A DNA stretch of 64,000 bases from NCBI GenBank assembly GCA_032718565.1, contig JAVGVS010000041.1, positions 1,121,501-1,185,500 on the forward strand, in the 5' to 3' direction. The DNA is from Distichodus sexfasciatus. Taxonomy: Eukaryota > Chordata > Actinopteri > Characiformes > Distichodontidae. The position numbers and the translations under genes were made by a program. The notes beneath the pieces are model-generated. The model saw only the letters and a list, made by a program, of their open reading frames with translations. It had not been told where the DNA came from and did no database searches. Positions 51,656 to 63,067 of this stretch are shown piece by piece; the first letter of the stretch is position 1, and every line of letters begins with the position of its first letter.

Positions 51656-51890
51656 ATAAGTCTAATAAACAGCAGATGATGTACAAACATAGCGAATGGC
51701 ATTTTTTAGAGACTGTTTTACAGCAGGATGATTTGATCAATTTCAATTCCTTATCAATTCTCTTATCGATTCCTGAGTAGTTTTTTGAGTGGATAAAGAA
51801 GCAGTCTTCAGCACCAAAAGCAACCATTTTATTTTTGCCAAAATGATGTCTGCACAAGACTGTGAACATCAACACATTCATATTGATATT
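51656..51890. mobile_element. possible hAT-like fragment
   Basis: TTGATCAATTTCAATTCC, TATCAATTCTCTTATCG and ATTCCTGAGTAG resemble the ATCGATTCC-rich end of a fish element. Confidence 0.35.
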
Positions 51891-52274
51891 CAGAGTTGTT
51901 ATTCAAGTAAAAAGAGGACCTCCTATGGTTTAGTTTATGAACATTAAGGTTAGTGAGGGGTGGGAAACACTTTATCCATTTGAATCCATCTGGATATACA
52001 GAATGTTAAATAACAAATAGTGCATTTTTTCTATATTTATTTTTACTCTGTAACATTATAGAATAGAAAACAAATATTTTTTCTGATTAATGGAAAATGA
52101 AGAAATATTGAAGGTTTGGCAATTTCTGAGCATTTGAACACATTTTGGCCTATAACTAATTTTTGGCTCATTTCTGGGAGAGAAGTACATATTTTTTATT
52201 TATCAGCTAAAATATATGTCTTTAATAAATGGGATTTAACTGAACTGGAAGGTTTTAGTGAATGTTGTGAGTTG
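51891..52274. other. AT-rich unassigned spacer
   Basis: No feature recognised. Confidence 0.3.
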
Positions 52275-52337
52275 TGCGCTCTAACAGACGCACATTTGGT
52301 TGTGGTGCACTGTGTTCACAATGACTCACTTTCACTA
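52275..52337 (+). mobile_element. SINE family A tail
   Basis: CACATTTGGTTGTGGTGCAC, TGTGTTCACAATGACTCAC and TTTCACT, directly before a MITE. Confidence 0.75.
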
Positions 52338-52341
52338 ATAT

Positions 52342-52967
52342 GTGACCCTCCACGGCAAAACCAGTCGCTTGTCGCAACGGAGGTTTCCGAGAAAAACGAA
52401 GCGCTTTATGTTATGGGTAAAATTTTTGGATTTTTGTTTTAGTGTTTTGAAACAGTGGAAGGTCTATACTCTACTGTTAGAATAAATTTGGCTGAAAAAA
52501 CTTACCCTTTCCATCCTCTAAACGCAAGACTTTCTTGAGGTGAGAATTCAATTCTGGGAAAGAATGCAGTTCAGCTTGACCGCTCTACTCCATATTTTAC
52601 GGTAACCACTGGTTGACTAGCGTGAAGATATTTCTCCGGAATCCATCTCCGTCTCCGAGTTCAAAGTTAACCTAACGCAGGTAGGCTATCCGTGTGGCTG
52701 TGAATGCAGCGGTAGGTTACCAATATCGGCATCAAGCGCCCATAGAGTTACGGCGATGGGTCAATCTCAAAGGCAGATGCCCGCTTTCACTTAAGATACA
52801 GGAGAAACCTAATTCTTTGAATGTTGATATCTCAGTCGAGGTCATTCCATTCATTCCATATAGGTATCATTTTCGCTTTGATTTATGCCCTTTCATGAAA
52901 CAGGCGCAATAACTCAATTTGGTAAAATTTATGCATAAAGTTTACTGGTTTTGTCAGGCAGAGTCAC
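52342..52967 (+). mobile_element. MITE family M, copy 2, 4-bp TSD
   Basis: Left end GTGACCCTCCACGGCAAAAC. Right end ACTGGTTTTGTCAGGCAGAGTCAC, its mutated inverse. ATAT flanks both sides (52338-52341, 52968-52971). 626 bp, same body as the copies at 46403 and 53969. No coding capacity. Confidence 0.88.
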
Positions 52968-52971
52968 ATAT

Positions 52972-53100
52972 TTGCTCAATATACAAGTTGAATCCACGAT
53001 GTTCATTAGTTAAAGACCTTTTGAGTCTTAAAATCTATGCTGATCCTTTTTGCAGCAAGCCGGGGAAAACAGATTTAAAGGTCATTGGAGTGAAAGGACA
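52972..53100. other. unassigned spacer
   Basis: No feature recognised. Confidence 0.3.
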
Positions 53101-53102
53101 TC

Positions 53103-53305
53103 AGAATAGGATGGGGGATGGTTGCATAGTAGTTAGGACATTAGTCTGTGGACTGAGAGGTTGTGGGTTGAAACCTCCAGCACTGCCACCACTGAGTCCT
53201 TGTGCAAGAGTCTTAATGCTATGTTTCTCTCTGGGAGACTGTTCTCGAAATTAGGAAAATGGAAGTCTAGTGTCTCCTAAATGCTGTATATGTAAAAGTA
53301 AGATG
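53103..53305 (+). mobile_element. SINE family B, complete
   Basis: Head GGGGGATGGTTGCATAGTAG, TCTGTGGACTGAGAGGTTG, B box GGGTTGAAACC and CTGGGAGACTGTTCTCG. Tail AATTAGGAAAATGGAAGTC and TCTCCTAAATGCTGTATATG. Confidence 0.85.
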
Positions 53306-53964
53306 AGTGAGCATTGTGACGGGAATTGTTTATCACTGAATATGACTTTACGCTTCGTAAATCTTAGTTTAAAGAGTTTGAGAGTAAGCTGTGGGTCACA
53401 AGTATTTCAAATCTCTGCGTATCTGGATAATAAGAGACAAGATAATGTTTGTTAATTTAACGGTAGGTACATGTTATTATTAAGTCCTTTCTTTCCTGAC
53501 CTTTTTGGAGAAGTCAGAGCAAGATTCTGCCACATTTCTCAACTTTCACTGAAACCTTTGTCGGCTGCATGAATCATGGATTGCCCAGAGACAGCTGGCG
53601 CGTTGGTTGCTCTTTGAATGGACGGCCTTCTCAGACCCAGCAATCCTACGCCCAAAACGCTGTTCAGCTCCAAGCAGTTGCCTCCTGAATGGAATAGAGG
53701 GATTATTCACACCACAATGCGTGAATGTTTTCTAAAGCCAATTTCCTGTAAAACACAAGCTGAGTTTGGGCAGGTTTTCGAAATCCTGGTCAGAGGCAGT
53801 TTGAAGAGAAAGTTGCTACAAACTCCATGCAAACTCATGTCAGCCTTGTAACTGCACTCTGTACTGATTTATGGATTTTAAGCTGTTCACATATATCTAC
53901 AGTTGTTCAAAAGAGGACAACGATCCATCTATATTACAGGGACTTACTGCTAGCTGAAAAACAG
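53306..53964. other. unassigned stretch
   Basis: No gene, repeat family or RNA recognised. Confidence 0.3.
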
Positions 53965-53968
53965 ATTT

Positions 53969-54587
53969 GTGACCCTCCACGGCAAAACCATCGCTTGTCG
54001 CAACGGAGGTTTCCGAGAAAAACGAGCGTTTATGTTGCGTGGGGCAAATTTTGATTTTTTGTTTTTAGTGTTTTGAAACAGTGGAAGGTCTATACTGTAC
54101 CGTTGTGAATAAATTATTGAAAAACTTAATTCTTTCCATCCTTAAAACGTGACTTTCTTTTTGAGGAGGAATTCAATTCCGTGCAGAGAATGTTGGTGTT
54201 TCTGTTTTTGACCGCTCTATCGCCAATACGCCGACGTAAATCCACTGCTGACTGAGCGAAGATATCTCGAATCCATCTTCGCCTCCCCCGAGTTCAGTTA
54301 ACTCAACGCAGGTAGGCTATCCGCAGCTGTGAATGCATCAAATACAAACGAGTCACTGCGCCTGTGAGTATTTATCGATAGTCAACTTCAAAATCAACAG
54401 ATTTTCTCCTTCGCTTCACTTATATGACAGGAGAAATTCAATTTTGAATGTTGATATCTCAGTCATATGTCATCTCCATTCATCTTATATAGGTATCGCT
54501 TTAAGCTGATTTATGCCTTTCATGAAAACATAATAACTAAATTTGGAAAATTTGCGACAAGCGACTGGTTTTGCCGTGGAGGGTCGC
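53969..54587 (+). mobile_element. MITE family M, copy 3, best ends, 4-bp TSD
   Basis: Inverted ends of about 37 bp: GTGACCCTCCACGGCAAAAC.. at the left and its inverse ..GCCGTGGAGGGTCGC at the right, differing by one base and one deletion. ATTT stands on each side (53965-53968, 54588-54591). 619 bp. The body holds GGAGGTTTCCGAGAAAAAC and ATATCTCAGTCATATGTC. The duplication length excludes Tc1/mariner and hAT; the superfamily is left open. Confidence 0.92.
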
Positions 54588-54591
54588 ATTT

Positions 54592-54904
54592 ATAAAAACA
54601 TATTTGTGGAAACTTGAGTAGTAAGTGAAACCCTATGTTTGATGGAAAACTGAGTAGTGTGACAAAACTTTTCTTTAATCTGACCATCTGCCAGCAAAAA
54701 AATTCCCTTGGAAACCTGGAATGATGACGTAGACAGACTGCTGCTCACTTCTGCTGGCTGTTGCATTCCGTTTGGCTTTTTACATCTTCTGTTCCAACCA
54801 GTTTACCATCTAACACTCGCCTCCCTCAAGGAAAAACCTCAGCAAATACTGAGTAGTTACTTTACTTACTACTATTAAAAACAGGCCTCTCCTGCAATCA
54901 GTTC
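54592..54904. other. unassigned spacer
   Basis: No feature recognised. Confidence 0.3.
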
Positions 54905-55025
54905 ATCTATGTATTGAATCATGAATCGTTTATGAATCATGAACTGATTTTGAATCGAATCGTGAGCCCAAGAATCGAATCCTGAAATTTGCTGAATCGT
55001 GCGCCCCAAAATTGAAGTCCCTCAA
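54905..55025. mobile_element. possible hAT-like fragment
   Basis: ATGAATCATGAACTG, TTGAATCGAATCGTGAGCCC and GAATCGTGCGCCCC are repeated GAATCG words typical of a fish hAT-like terminal region. Confidence 0.45.
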
Positions 55026-55400
55026 ATGTTCGAGAAATAAAAACGAATTATGATTTGCCATTGCTCGATCGACTTCCGCCTTTATCAACCGCCCGGCGAG
55101 CGCCAGATAGTCGAACAAACGAGCGTCTTCTCCGCACTCCACGAACGCCTGATTTATTCAAACCGGAGAGTGACAGCGCAACAAAACATGCGCGGGCGCG
55201 CCGCGCGCTGCAGTTTGCTGTGTCGGCATCAGGCGGAGAGGAAAAACGCCGCATGCTTATTCGTTCTCGCAGGCCGAGTTTGATATGCTGTGTTTCTGCG
55301 TTATTTATTAGACTCCACTTCCCTCTCCAGTCTTCCGTTTTGGTGTTTTTTTTGTTTTTTCACAATGCATTTCATGCGCACAAGCGAGAGCCGAGAGTTG
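55026..55400. other. CpG-rich single-copy stretch
   Basis: CTCGATCGACTTCCGCC, GCCCGGCGAGCGCC and GCGCGGGCGCGCCGCGCGC (a CpG cluster, 55190-55210). Frames of 68-141 residues overlap on both strands, which argues against any one being real. Possible regulatory island. Confidence 0.35.
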
Positions 55401-55530
55401 TAACAGTACAGAAGGATGAGAGGAGGGGAGAGAGGGGTGGAGGAGGAGGAGGAGGAGGAGGGGAAGACCGGAATGAATAAAAAAGGGGAGATGAGGAGGA
55501 GGGGAGGAGGAGATGGAGAGGCCTTCAGAG
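55401..55530. repeat. (GGA)n-rich patch
   Basis: GGAGGAGGAGGAGG at 55437-55461 and G/A-rich flanks. Confidence 0.9.
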
Positions 55531-55784
55531 CTTTAGAACATGTGACTTTTCTACCTGTTTACTGATGGATATTATGACGTCCTTTCTTTTTTGCACAGGC
55601 GTATGTGTGTTTCTTCTGACGAGAAGTGCTGCTGGTTCTTTTCCGGAATGCCCAGACCCCTTAAAGTCCGGAGAAGGGACGAGAGAGGGAGCGAGTGAAC
55701 AAGAGTGAGAGAAGAGAGAGGGAAGCTTTGTGTCAGGTGGTGCTGAAGTGGGCAGCTGCACTGTACGTAGACTGCATACATGCT

Positions 55785-55789
<5 letters not shown>
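55531..55789. other. unassigned spacer
   Basis: No feature recognised. Confidence 0.3.

Positions 55790-55824
<35 letters not shown>
55790..55824. repeat. (CA)17 microsatellite
   Basis: Uninterrupted CA run. Confidence 0.96.
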
Positions 55825-55825
<1 letters not shown>

Positions 55826-55922
55826 AACTCAAAATTCATTCACTCCTGAACTTGGATTATTACTGTAATCAGCACTTGCGTCGTCCACTTTTTTCTAAGG
55901 AGTTTGACAGTCCTGCATCAGT

Positions 55923-55970
55923 GCACACACACACACCTACACACACACACACCTACACACACACACTCAC
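55923..55970. repeat. CA run with 16-bp higher period
   Basis: Three CACACACAC blocks separated by CTA or CT, giving a period of about 16 bp. Confidence 0.9.
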
Positions 55971-56119
55971 AGGCTGGATTCACAAGATTTGCACAAAACA
56001 AAGTGTGCTAGCCAAGGAGCACTTTGATACAGTCCGAAACCGCCATCAAAACACCTTCGCTGAGCACTGTGATTGCTGTGCCTTGTAAATAGAGGACGGT
56101 GATTATACCTGTCTTTTCT

Positions 56120-56205
56120 TTGACTGTGTCAGTGTGTGTGTCAGTGTGTGTGAGTGTGTGTGCCTCAACATGCCCATTCGAACAACACACACACACACAC
56201 ATCAC
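56120..56205. repeat. (GT) and (CA) runs in opposite orientation
   Basis: GTGTGTGTCAGTGTGTGTGAG..GTGTG at 56130-56160 and (CA)8 at 56185-56200: complementary arms. Confidence 0.85.
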
Positions 56206-56369
56206 AAACCTACAGCGCCATCTAGTGGCCATGGTTGCATGCACTCTGTTGACCTCTAATGAGTTCACTACATGGAGTACAATGGGGCTTTCATCAAAAG
56301 CAGAATATATATATATAAAACATCTGTAAAAATTCACAAAAACTGAAGTTTATCCATATAATATAAAGA

Positions 56370-56438
<69 letters not shown>
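56370..56438. repeat. (TA)31 followed by (TG)4
   Basis: Long alternating TA run, self-complementary and likely able to extrude a cruciform. Unstable in cloning. Confidence 0.97.
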
Positions 56439-56439
<1 letters not shown>

Positions 56440-56549
56440 AATAAATTCTGTAAAAATTCCTGAAAAGTTACAAAATGCAATTGCAAATTAAAAATTCAAA
56501 TCTTGATTTACAGAAACAGCATGTAGTTGCAATTTGCCCCAGTGCTTTA

Positions 56550-56735
56550 GTGTGTGTGTGTGTGTGTGTGTGTATACGTGTGTGTGTGTGTGAGGGTGCT
56601 TAGTTGTGTTTAGGTGTGCACGTGTGTGACCTTCTTAATGGCACAGCATGCTGTGTGTGTTTCTGTGTACAGGTGTTTAGGTGTTGGTGTGTGTGTTTAG
56701 GTGATGGTGTGTGTGTGTATGTGTGTGTGTTATTT
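56550..56735. repeat. GT-rich region
   Basis: GT runs at 56550-56572 and 56580-56592, and GT words to 56730. Confidence 0.9.
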
Positions 56736-57235
56736 TGGGCAGCCCCTCACCTCCGAATGAAATCATATGGTCAGCAGATGGTGGCGAAAGCACACATTCG
56801 CAGGTCACCCAACGGGACGGAACTAAGCTGCTTTGACCTGGCCTGGTGCTGGCTGCCAAACTCTCTCACAGACACACACTAACACACACACACGCACACT
56901 AACACACAAAAATGCACATACACAGATTCCGCTGTATTTATATCACATGCACACAACAGCGTCTGTCTTTAAACACCCCATTATACAAATTGAACACAGT
57001 GGGAGCAGTCTGCAAGCTGCTCAGGAAGTTGCCCGTTTACGTTCCTCATGCCGCTGCTGTGAAGCTGAAGATTTTCAGTTCTCACATTATTATGAATTCT
57101 GTATGTAATACTGATCACATTACTCATAATAATAACCTTCCAGAAAGTTCCCTGAGTTTTGTTGTTTTTGTTGCATTGCTAATATCATCACTGTGCCACC
57201 AATAGGTTTTTATTAAACTGCTGCATCAAACTTGC
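56736..57235. other. unassigned stretch with a short CA run
   Basis: CA-rich at 56870-56910. No gene. Confidence 0.35.
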
Positions 57236-57385
57236 CACAAAACTCCTCCTACACGAATATGCAGAACACGCTATTAATATTTGCCGCATTAATATCAACA
57301 ACAAAAGCACTAAGACGCTGCAGCATCATTTGAATAGCGTGTAATGATAATACAATTAGCAGGTGTGATCAGAATCCAGAAACTA
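57236..57385. other. conserved-looking island 16
   Basis: AACACGCTATTAATATTTGCC, GCATTAATATCAACAAC and GCGTGTAATGATAATAC..AATTAGCAGG. TAAT cores at short intervals. Confidence 0.38.
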
Positions 57386-57444
57386 GAAATGTGATTTATT
57401 AATAAATGCAAAGCACAGATTTATTATTTCTATTTGTATTTTAA

Positions 57445-57447
<3 letters not shown>

Positions 57448-57509
<62 letters not shown>

Positions 57510-57998
57510 GTTGTTGTTGTTGTTGTTGTTGTTATTGTTGTTTCTATATTGTTATTATATGTTACCATTAAAATACTAAATATAATAATAAAGATTATTA
57601 AAAATAATAAAGTAGTAATACTTCTATATTATAATATATAATATAATATAATATAATATAATATATAATATAATATAATATAATATAATGACACACAGTA
57701 TTATTATCATAGAATATTCTATTTATTACTTCTTTTTTATTGCTGCAATAATTAATTAATATCTTGTATACATGAAATCAATAATTATTATATTGCATGT
57801 TGATAAATTAATTTATATTATCATGTGTGTTATAATAATTAAGTAATATATTATTATAGTAATATAATATTTTGAGTACACTACACTACATAATTATACA
57901 ATAGTAACATTAATATTACATGGCATTATATTTTATATAGTATATTTTATAGCAGTAATAATGCATTTAAGAATATCATAGAAACATTATTATTATTG

Positions 57999-58045
<47 letters not shown>

Positions 58046-58253
58046 AGTAGTAGTAGTAGCAGTAGTATAGTAGTAGTAGTAGTAGTAGTATATTGCATTC
58101 ATTTATTATAGTGTCTATTTTTTTAATTGTTAATATTACATTTTAATGTATTTTTTGTCAAAATTAACCCTTTATTATTCCAGTCTGTTATTAATTAACA
58201 ATTTGAGCTTATTATTTAGTAATTACCTTTATAGAAGCACTTGAGCATTATTA

Positions 58254-58302
<49 letters not shown>

Positions 58303-58354
58303 GTATTATTATTATTATACTGTTATTACAATGGAACTAGTTAAGACATATATA

Positions 58355-58389
<35 letters not shown>

Positions 58390-58402
58390 TATTATTATTA
58401 TT
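57448..58402. repeat. AT-rich microsatellite field
   Basis: (TTA)n at 57448-57508, (TTG)n to 57532, (ATAAT)n at 57626-57690, (TTA)n at 57990-58042, (TAG)n at 58046-58091, (ATT)n at 58248-58305 and 58350-58402, with AT-rich spacers. Confidence 0.95.
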
Positions 58403-58930
58403 ATAACCAATCTGTAATTAACACATTAGAAAAGCACCACCATGCTCATGAAACCCCAGGTGTGTTGACTTGCTGACCGGCCATCACTAAAAACCATAGT
58501 GATCCAGTTCCGGCCAAACACCACCAACTTCAACAAAACACTCATCTCAGAGAGTCCGAGTGAGTTTAACGACGTCATTACACCATGTAATTATCAGCGC
58601 GCGGACAAAACAGGATCAATCAACGATGGTTTAACGCCTGTTAGAAGATCCATCACCAAATTACGCAGTAGTTACGGGCCAATAGTAACGAGTAGAGGTT
58701 GCTAAGTGGAAATACATGGCTGCCCAAACCAAAGCGAGAGGGAGGGAGGGAGAAATCCACAGATATCACTTGCAATTGTCTTCGGCGCAGGGCGGCTTGG
58801 AAATTGACTTTGCGCTGATTTGGTTTGTACAATAATTAAATATTCCACCAGTGGTTCCCAAAGCCATCGGAGCGGGAGAGTTTAACGGGACCATTACACA
58901 TGCTTAACATTATTTATCGGCGCGCTACCA
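58403..58930. other. single-copy stretch, possible island
   Basis: CATGTAATTATCAGCGCGCGG, TTACGCAGTAGTTACGGGCC and ATTTATCGGCGCGCTACC are CpG-retaining. No domain-bearing ORF. Confidence 0.3.
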
Positions 58931-58933
58931 TCA

Positions 58934-59034
58934 GTTAACTGCCAGAGCGACCCCGTGATGGAAGGGTCGCCAGTTCTCAGTCCCAGACCAGTAAAGGTAC
59001 AATGAGGTACTCATGAGCAAGGTACCGTACTGTT
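58934..59034 (+). mobile_element. SINE family A, 5' half
   Basis: GATGGAAGGGTCGCCAGTTC (B box mutated), CCCAGACCAGTAAAGG and GGTACTCATGAGCAAGGTACC. The (GAAT) words after it (59053-59069) may be family C tail. Confidence 0.78.
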
Positions 59035-59515
59035 AAATGTGCATTAACACGGATGAATTAATGAATGAATAAGTTTATCCGCTGTGATGACTGCAACCTA
59101 ATGCTGACCCCGAGTAGTTTTGAGGAGATAAAATATTTTAATCAGAACACCATTCATGTGTATGCTCACATCGTCAGCTGCCACTAAAAATCAACTTGGA
59201 TCATTTGTGTCCAAGGCTCCAGGAATATAAGGACCAAACCTGAGGTCCCATTTAATCCCTGTAAAGCTGGCAGAAAAGGAAACTGACTCAACCGCAGATA
59301 AAAGGTAGACGGACGAGATTGAGGATTTAGACAGCTGTTTCTTTCCTGCCTTTTTCACCTTTAGAACAAAGATGCTCCGGGAAGAACGCGGACGCTGCCC
59401 AAATAATCGCCCTTTTGTTATGGCGTGAAAGTGACACGGGATTTTATAAATTCCAGATGCCAGTTTTGAAGTATCTAAGGTCATAGATATTACGCAATCA
59501 GCTAATGTTGCGATT
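59035..59515. other. unassigned stretch
   Basis: The 133-residue minus-strand frame (59191-59592) matches no family I know and runs into a hairpin. No gene called. Confidence 0.3.
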
Positions 59516-59521
59516 TGCGTA

Positions 59522-59671
59522 ACAGATGTGCTGTGAAATTGTGTAGATAAGTTGGTTTTTGTGTTTGTATTTACCTGCTTCTTTTCTGTCATATTTGAAA
59601 ACTTTCTCTGTTTTAAAAATGACCGAAAAGAAGCAGATCTGATCTTATCGACACAATTTCACAGCATCTGT
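59522..59671. repeat. imperfect 150-bp inverted repeat
   Basis: Outer arms 59522-59552 and 59643-59671 (core CTGTGAAATTGTGT / ACACAATTTCACAG). Inner arms 59575-59592 and 59619-59636 pair at 17 of 18. The 26-nt loop is at 59593-59618. Bulges of 22 and 6 nt separate inner from outer arms. Confidence 0.9.
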
Positions 59672-59940
59672 GTAATGTTTAAAAATGAACAAAGAAACTG
59701 AAGCATTAAAAAAAAAACATGAAAAGATCAGAGCATGATAAATCTAATTGTCAGTAACATAAATTGTTAATTGCTAGCTAATTTTGATCATTTATATTAA
59801 AGCTTTTACATTCTGCAAAATAATATTAATAGAGGTCAAATAATTAAGGTATTTACAGGGAAAAAAGATAATTAAAATGTTTAATTATTTGCTTAATTAA
59901 AGAATTAAACAAAGCCCTAATTTTTATCCAATAATCATAA
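59672..59940. other. AT-rich spacer
   Basis: No feature recognised. Confidence 0.3.
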
Positions 59941-59942
59941 AT

Positions 59943-60075
59943 TTCAAAGTCAAAGTGAACTTTATTGTCATCTCAGCTATTTACAACTATACAGTGAGAT
60001 GAGATGACATGGCTGTAGTTTTTACAGTGTACGAAGAACGAAAAATATGCATGTAAATATAAACTCAAAACTAGA
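59943..60075 (+). mobile_element. dispersed fish retroelement tail ('aactttattgtcatctc')
   Basis: TCAAAGTCAAAGTGAAC, TTTATTGTCATCTCAGC and ACAGTGAGATGAGATGAC: a motif string I recognise from many teleost sequences. The exact family name is not certain. Confidence 0.6.
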
Positions 60076-60620
60076 AGAAACTGTGCAATTTTAGCTACAT
60101 GATTTATTTAATGATATTTGCAAATATTACCGCAGCAGTTAAGTGGAGGAAAACTAAAATTACAGTTCTGGGATTGTCTTTTTGCGTTTAATGTGCATTA
60201 GTTTGTATCAGTTTAAGTTGCCGTTCTCATATCCTTTTTTTTCCTTAAAAAAATGTCCTAACGCTAAGCGTCTCCACTTTCTCTCAAAGAAAACGGCAAA
60301 GAATTCCTGTTCGCTCCAAGCCACGGCTGGAAATCGGGACTGCAACAGGTCGTTGTTTGCCTAAAGTTGCCAGGGCGAGTGCTCAGGTGGCTCTCCACAC
60401 GGCAGAACTGGAGGACAGAGAGACAGAGAGAGGTCCAGACAGAAGTGCTTTTGTCTGAGAACTGTTAGAACTCGCGGTGATCCCTCGTCTTTGATCGCAG
60501 CTCAATCGCCACTTGTGAAATCTGCTTTTTTGTGTGTGTGTGTGTTTATGTGTGTGTGCTTGTGTATCTAGTCAAGATAAGGATCAAAATCTGGACGACA
60601 TGAACGCAAAAATAAATAAA
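60076..60620. other. single-copy stretch with a short GT run
   Basis: (GT) at 60532-60545. 60400-60500 is mildly CpG-retaining. No gene. Confidence 0.3.
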
Positions 60621-61195
60621 TAAAAACAAATCAGAAACAATTAGCCATGAACTCTCATACAATATTCATAACTCGGCTACTCCTTCCATGTCAAGCCATC
60701 ACCTACGTCCCCGTCCTCCGTCCTTCCCCACCCCTGAACCTCAAAACCCCCAAACCAGCATGTCCTAGAACAACACATACATGATGGGGCTGCCACTTAA
60801 ATCAAATTAGTAATTATCAAATTGAATCAACAATTAGAGCAAGAGAGCTACATGAAATTAACGTCAGCGCAGTCATTTTTGTCAGGTAGGGTTGTCAGAG
60901 GGAAAGTCCGAAGCTTCTTTCTGGCGGTGTTTAGCGCTGCCGCCATCATTTACATATGCCAAAGTTTTGCACCACTAAATCCCATACCACCACCACCACC
61001 AAATATTTTTATTTGCTGATCTCTTCCATCGTTACATCAGGTTCAGAGCGTTCAGTTAGCCAAAGCAGAACACAGAAACGGAGACTTCCACTGATAGTCA
61101 TGTTCTGTTTTAGGAATTACGCCCTCTTGTCACGAGTCAGGTCGAATATAACTTAATTCTGTCAGCAGATTTCAGCATTAGCGCCACTGATTTAT
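60621..61195. other. single-copy stretch, possible island
   Basis: GTAATTATCAAATTGAATC..CAATTAGAGC and GCTGCCGCCATCATTTAC. (CCA)n at 60987-61001. No domain-bearing ORF. Confidence 0.3.
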
Positions 61196-61760
61196 CAGTA
61201 AGATGAGAGAGAAGAGAAAGAAACAGAAGAAAAACAAGAGTGATCGCTCTGTTCTTCAGAAAAAACGGATGTTAGGACGGAGGTTATTCATGAAGCTTGG
61301 GACCGTGCAATTTAAATGACACTTCCACAGAACAAATGTCAACAGAGGTGTATTTATCAATTTTGGGGTCCTTTCAAATCACTTTTATCTGTTTTTGGGC
61401 CTTGTAGACATTTGAGAGGTCCCTGAGGATGTTTGACTATAAATGCTTATTTGAAAACCAAAGATATACATTGATAAGAAGTTAGATTAGGTAAAAATTA
61501 AGCCGCTATGGAGGAAAGACCAAAGATAGGTATTACAAGACTCTGTGTGTGTGTGAGTGAGTGGCTTTATTAATAAAATAAGGTAAAGAGATGAGTTTAC
61601 TGTATATTTTAGGCTCAACCTCGCATGTTCAGTGCTGGAAAACATGATACAAAATACAATCATTTACTAAAGATCAGAGCGAGAAGTTATATGAGAACTT
61701 TCAAAGAGAAAAATTCATTGAGTCTTTATTTCCTTCTCTCTCTTACTGAGTCAACTTTTT
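61196..61760. other. unassigned stretch
   Basis: Short (GT)/(GA) words at 61543-61563. No gene or repeat family recognised. Confidence 0.3.
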
Positions 61761-61764
61761 TCTA

Positions 61765-62263
61765 CACCCTCAAAAACCATAGAACCAAAAGTGGTTCTTT
61801 CACAGATGCCAAAGGGGAACTTTGGTTCTGTACAAAGAACCTTTATCCACTGGTTCTTAGAAATATGAAGTGATCATGAAGAATCTTAGAGTAAATTGTA
61901 TTTGTGTCTTTGTAGCTGTGTTTATTATGTGCAATATGTAATCATTTGTTCAAATAAGTTATCAATTACTTTACATAAATTGCACATTAATAACTGATCT
62001 CTCTAAAAGTCAGTGGCAGATATCAGCTGTTACCATTACAAATTGCACCATAACAATAATTTCTTCACACAGCCACAAGTAAGTCAGTAGATTAGGCCTA
62101 GGGTCAGTAGTCATTAAGATCATACTTTAACATAAAGTGTTAAAAAGCACTAAAACTGATCAAAGATGTTACTTAAAGAACTCTTTTTTGCATTCAGTTC
62201 TCTAAAGAACAGCATAAAAACGCTCTCTAGAGCACTAATAATGAATTAGTTTTTCTTAGAGTG
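61765..62263. mobile_element. Tc1/mariner-type MITE, TA TSD, 499 bp
   Basis: Left end CACCCTCAAAAACC. Right end GTTTTTCTTAGAGTG, its inverse. TA on both sides (61763-61764, 62264-62265). AAGTGGTTCTTTCAC, AAGAACC and TCTCTAAAGAACAG words are the 'GGTTCTT' MITE type common in fish. No coding capacity. Confidence 0.88.
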
Positions 62264-62269
62264 TAAGTG

Positions 62270-63050
62270 AGTACAAGCAAATAATCTTGACACGTCCAAA
62301 AAGTACGTTACGCCACCACGGACTGCAACGTTTCCACTCAACTCACGCTCAAGTCTGAAACTTGTCTAAATGGCTTCATCCAGCGCCTTTAAAACCTACC
62401 TTCGGGTTTTATTCCCTCTGAAATCAAACTTGGACCCCTTTCCAACCCCACACCTGCACTTCGCCGCCAAACATCGAAGCTTTTGTTGACGCCTCTTGGC
62501 GCCATGCTGAGCTGTTAAACCAATCAACGTCCTTCTTGACAGTTAAGGAGGAAAAGAAGAAGAAACAGCTCCTCAAAAAAAAATATACAAAATAAATTAA
62601 TAACAAAACGGCAAGGGCTTATTTTAATACACCATGGACTTTAGAGCTCATTCAGCCGTTTTCGACAAGCATTAATAGCAGCCACAAAGAGGCAAACCAA
62701 AATAGTACTAGATGAATTGCCACGAACGATGGCGCTCGCTGGTTGAGAGCGAAAATCTTCGCCCGATGGTGTGCTGACACCAGATGAGTCTGGATCTGAG
62801 ACCAGCGTTTATATTGCTGTTTTGTTGTGCTTAGACTTGAGTCCAGGCTACAATTCCTGTGCTGATGTTGGCAAAAGGACTGCTCCTGCGTGATGCACAA
62901 TTCCTTGAGTAAAAAAAGTCTGATCTGCTGGTTCAGGAACATCACGAAAATCTGAGAGAAGAGACAGTGGAGAAAGAGTGCGCGCAAATATTACAGTGTT
63001 AGAAATTATTCAAATCTCCAGCTGAGTAGCCTACCTAGGACTGTCCAGAA
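62270..63050. other. single-copy stretch, possible island
   Basis: GCCTCTTGGCGCCATGC, CGCTCGCTGGTTGAGAGCG and GGTGTGCTGACACC are palindrome-like words. Frames on the minus strand lack domains. Confidence 0.3.
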
Positions 63051-63067
63051 ACCGAGTGGAAAACAGT

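Noticed and set aside
55055..55480. 141-residue Arg-rich frame in a CpG-rich stretch
   Set aside because: Frames are open on both strands at once, as expected of CpG-rich DNA, and the end is translated (GGA)n.
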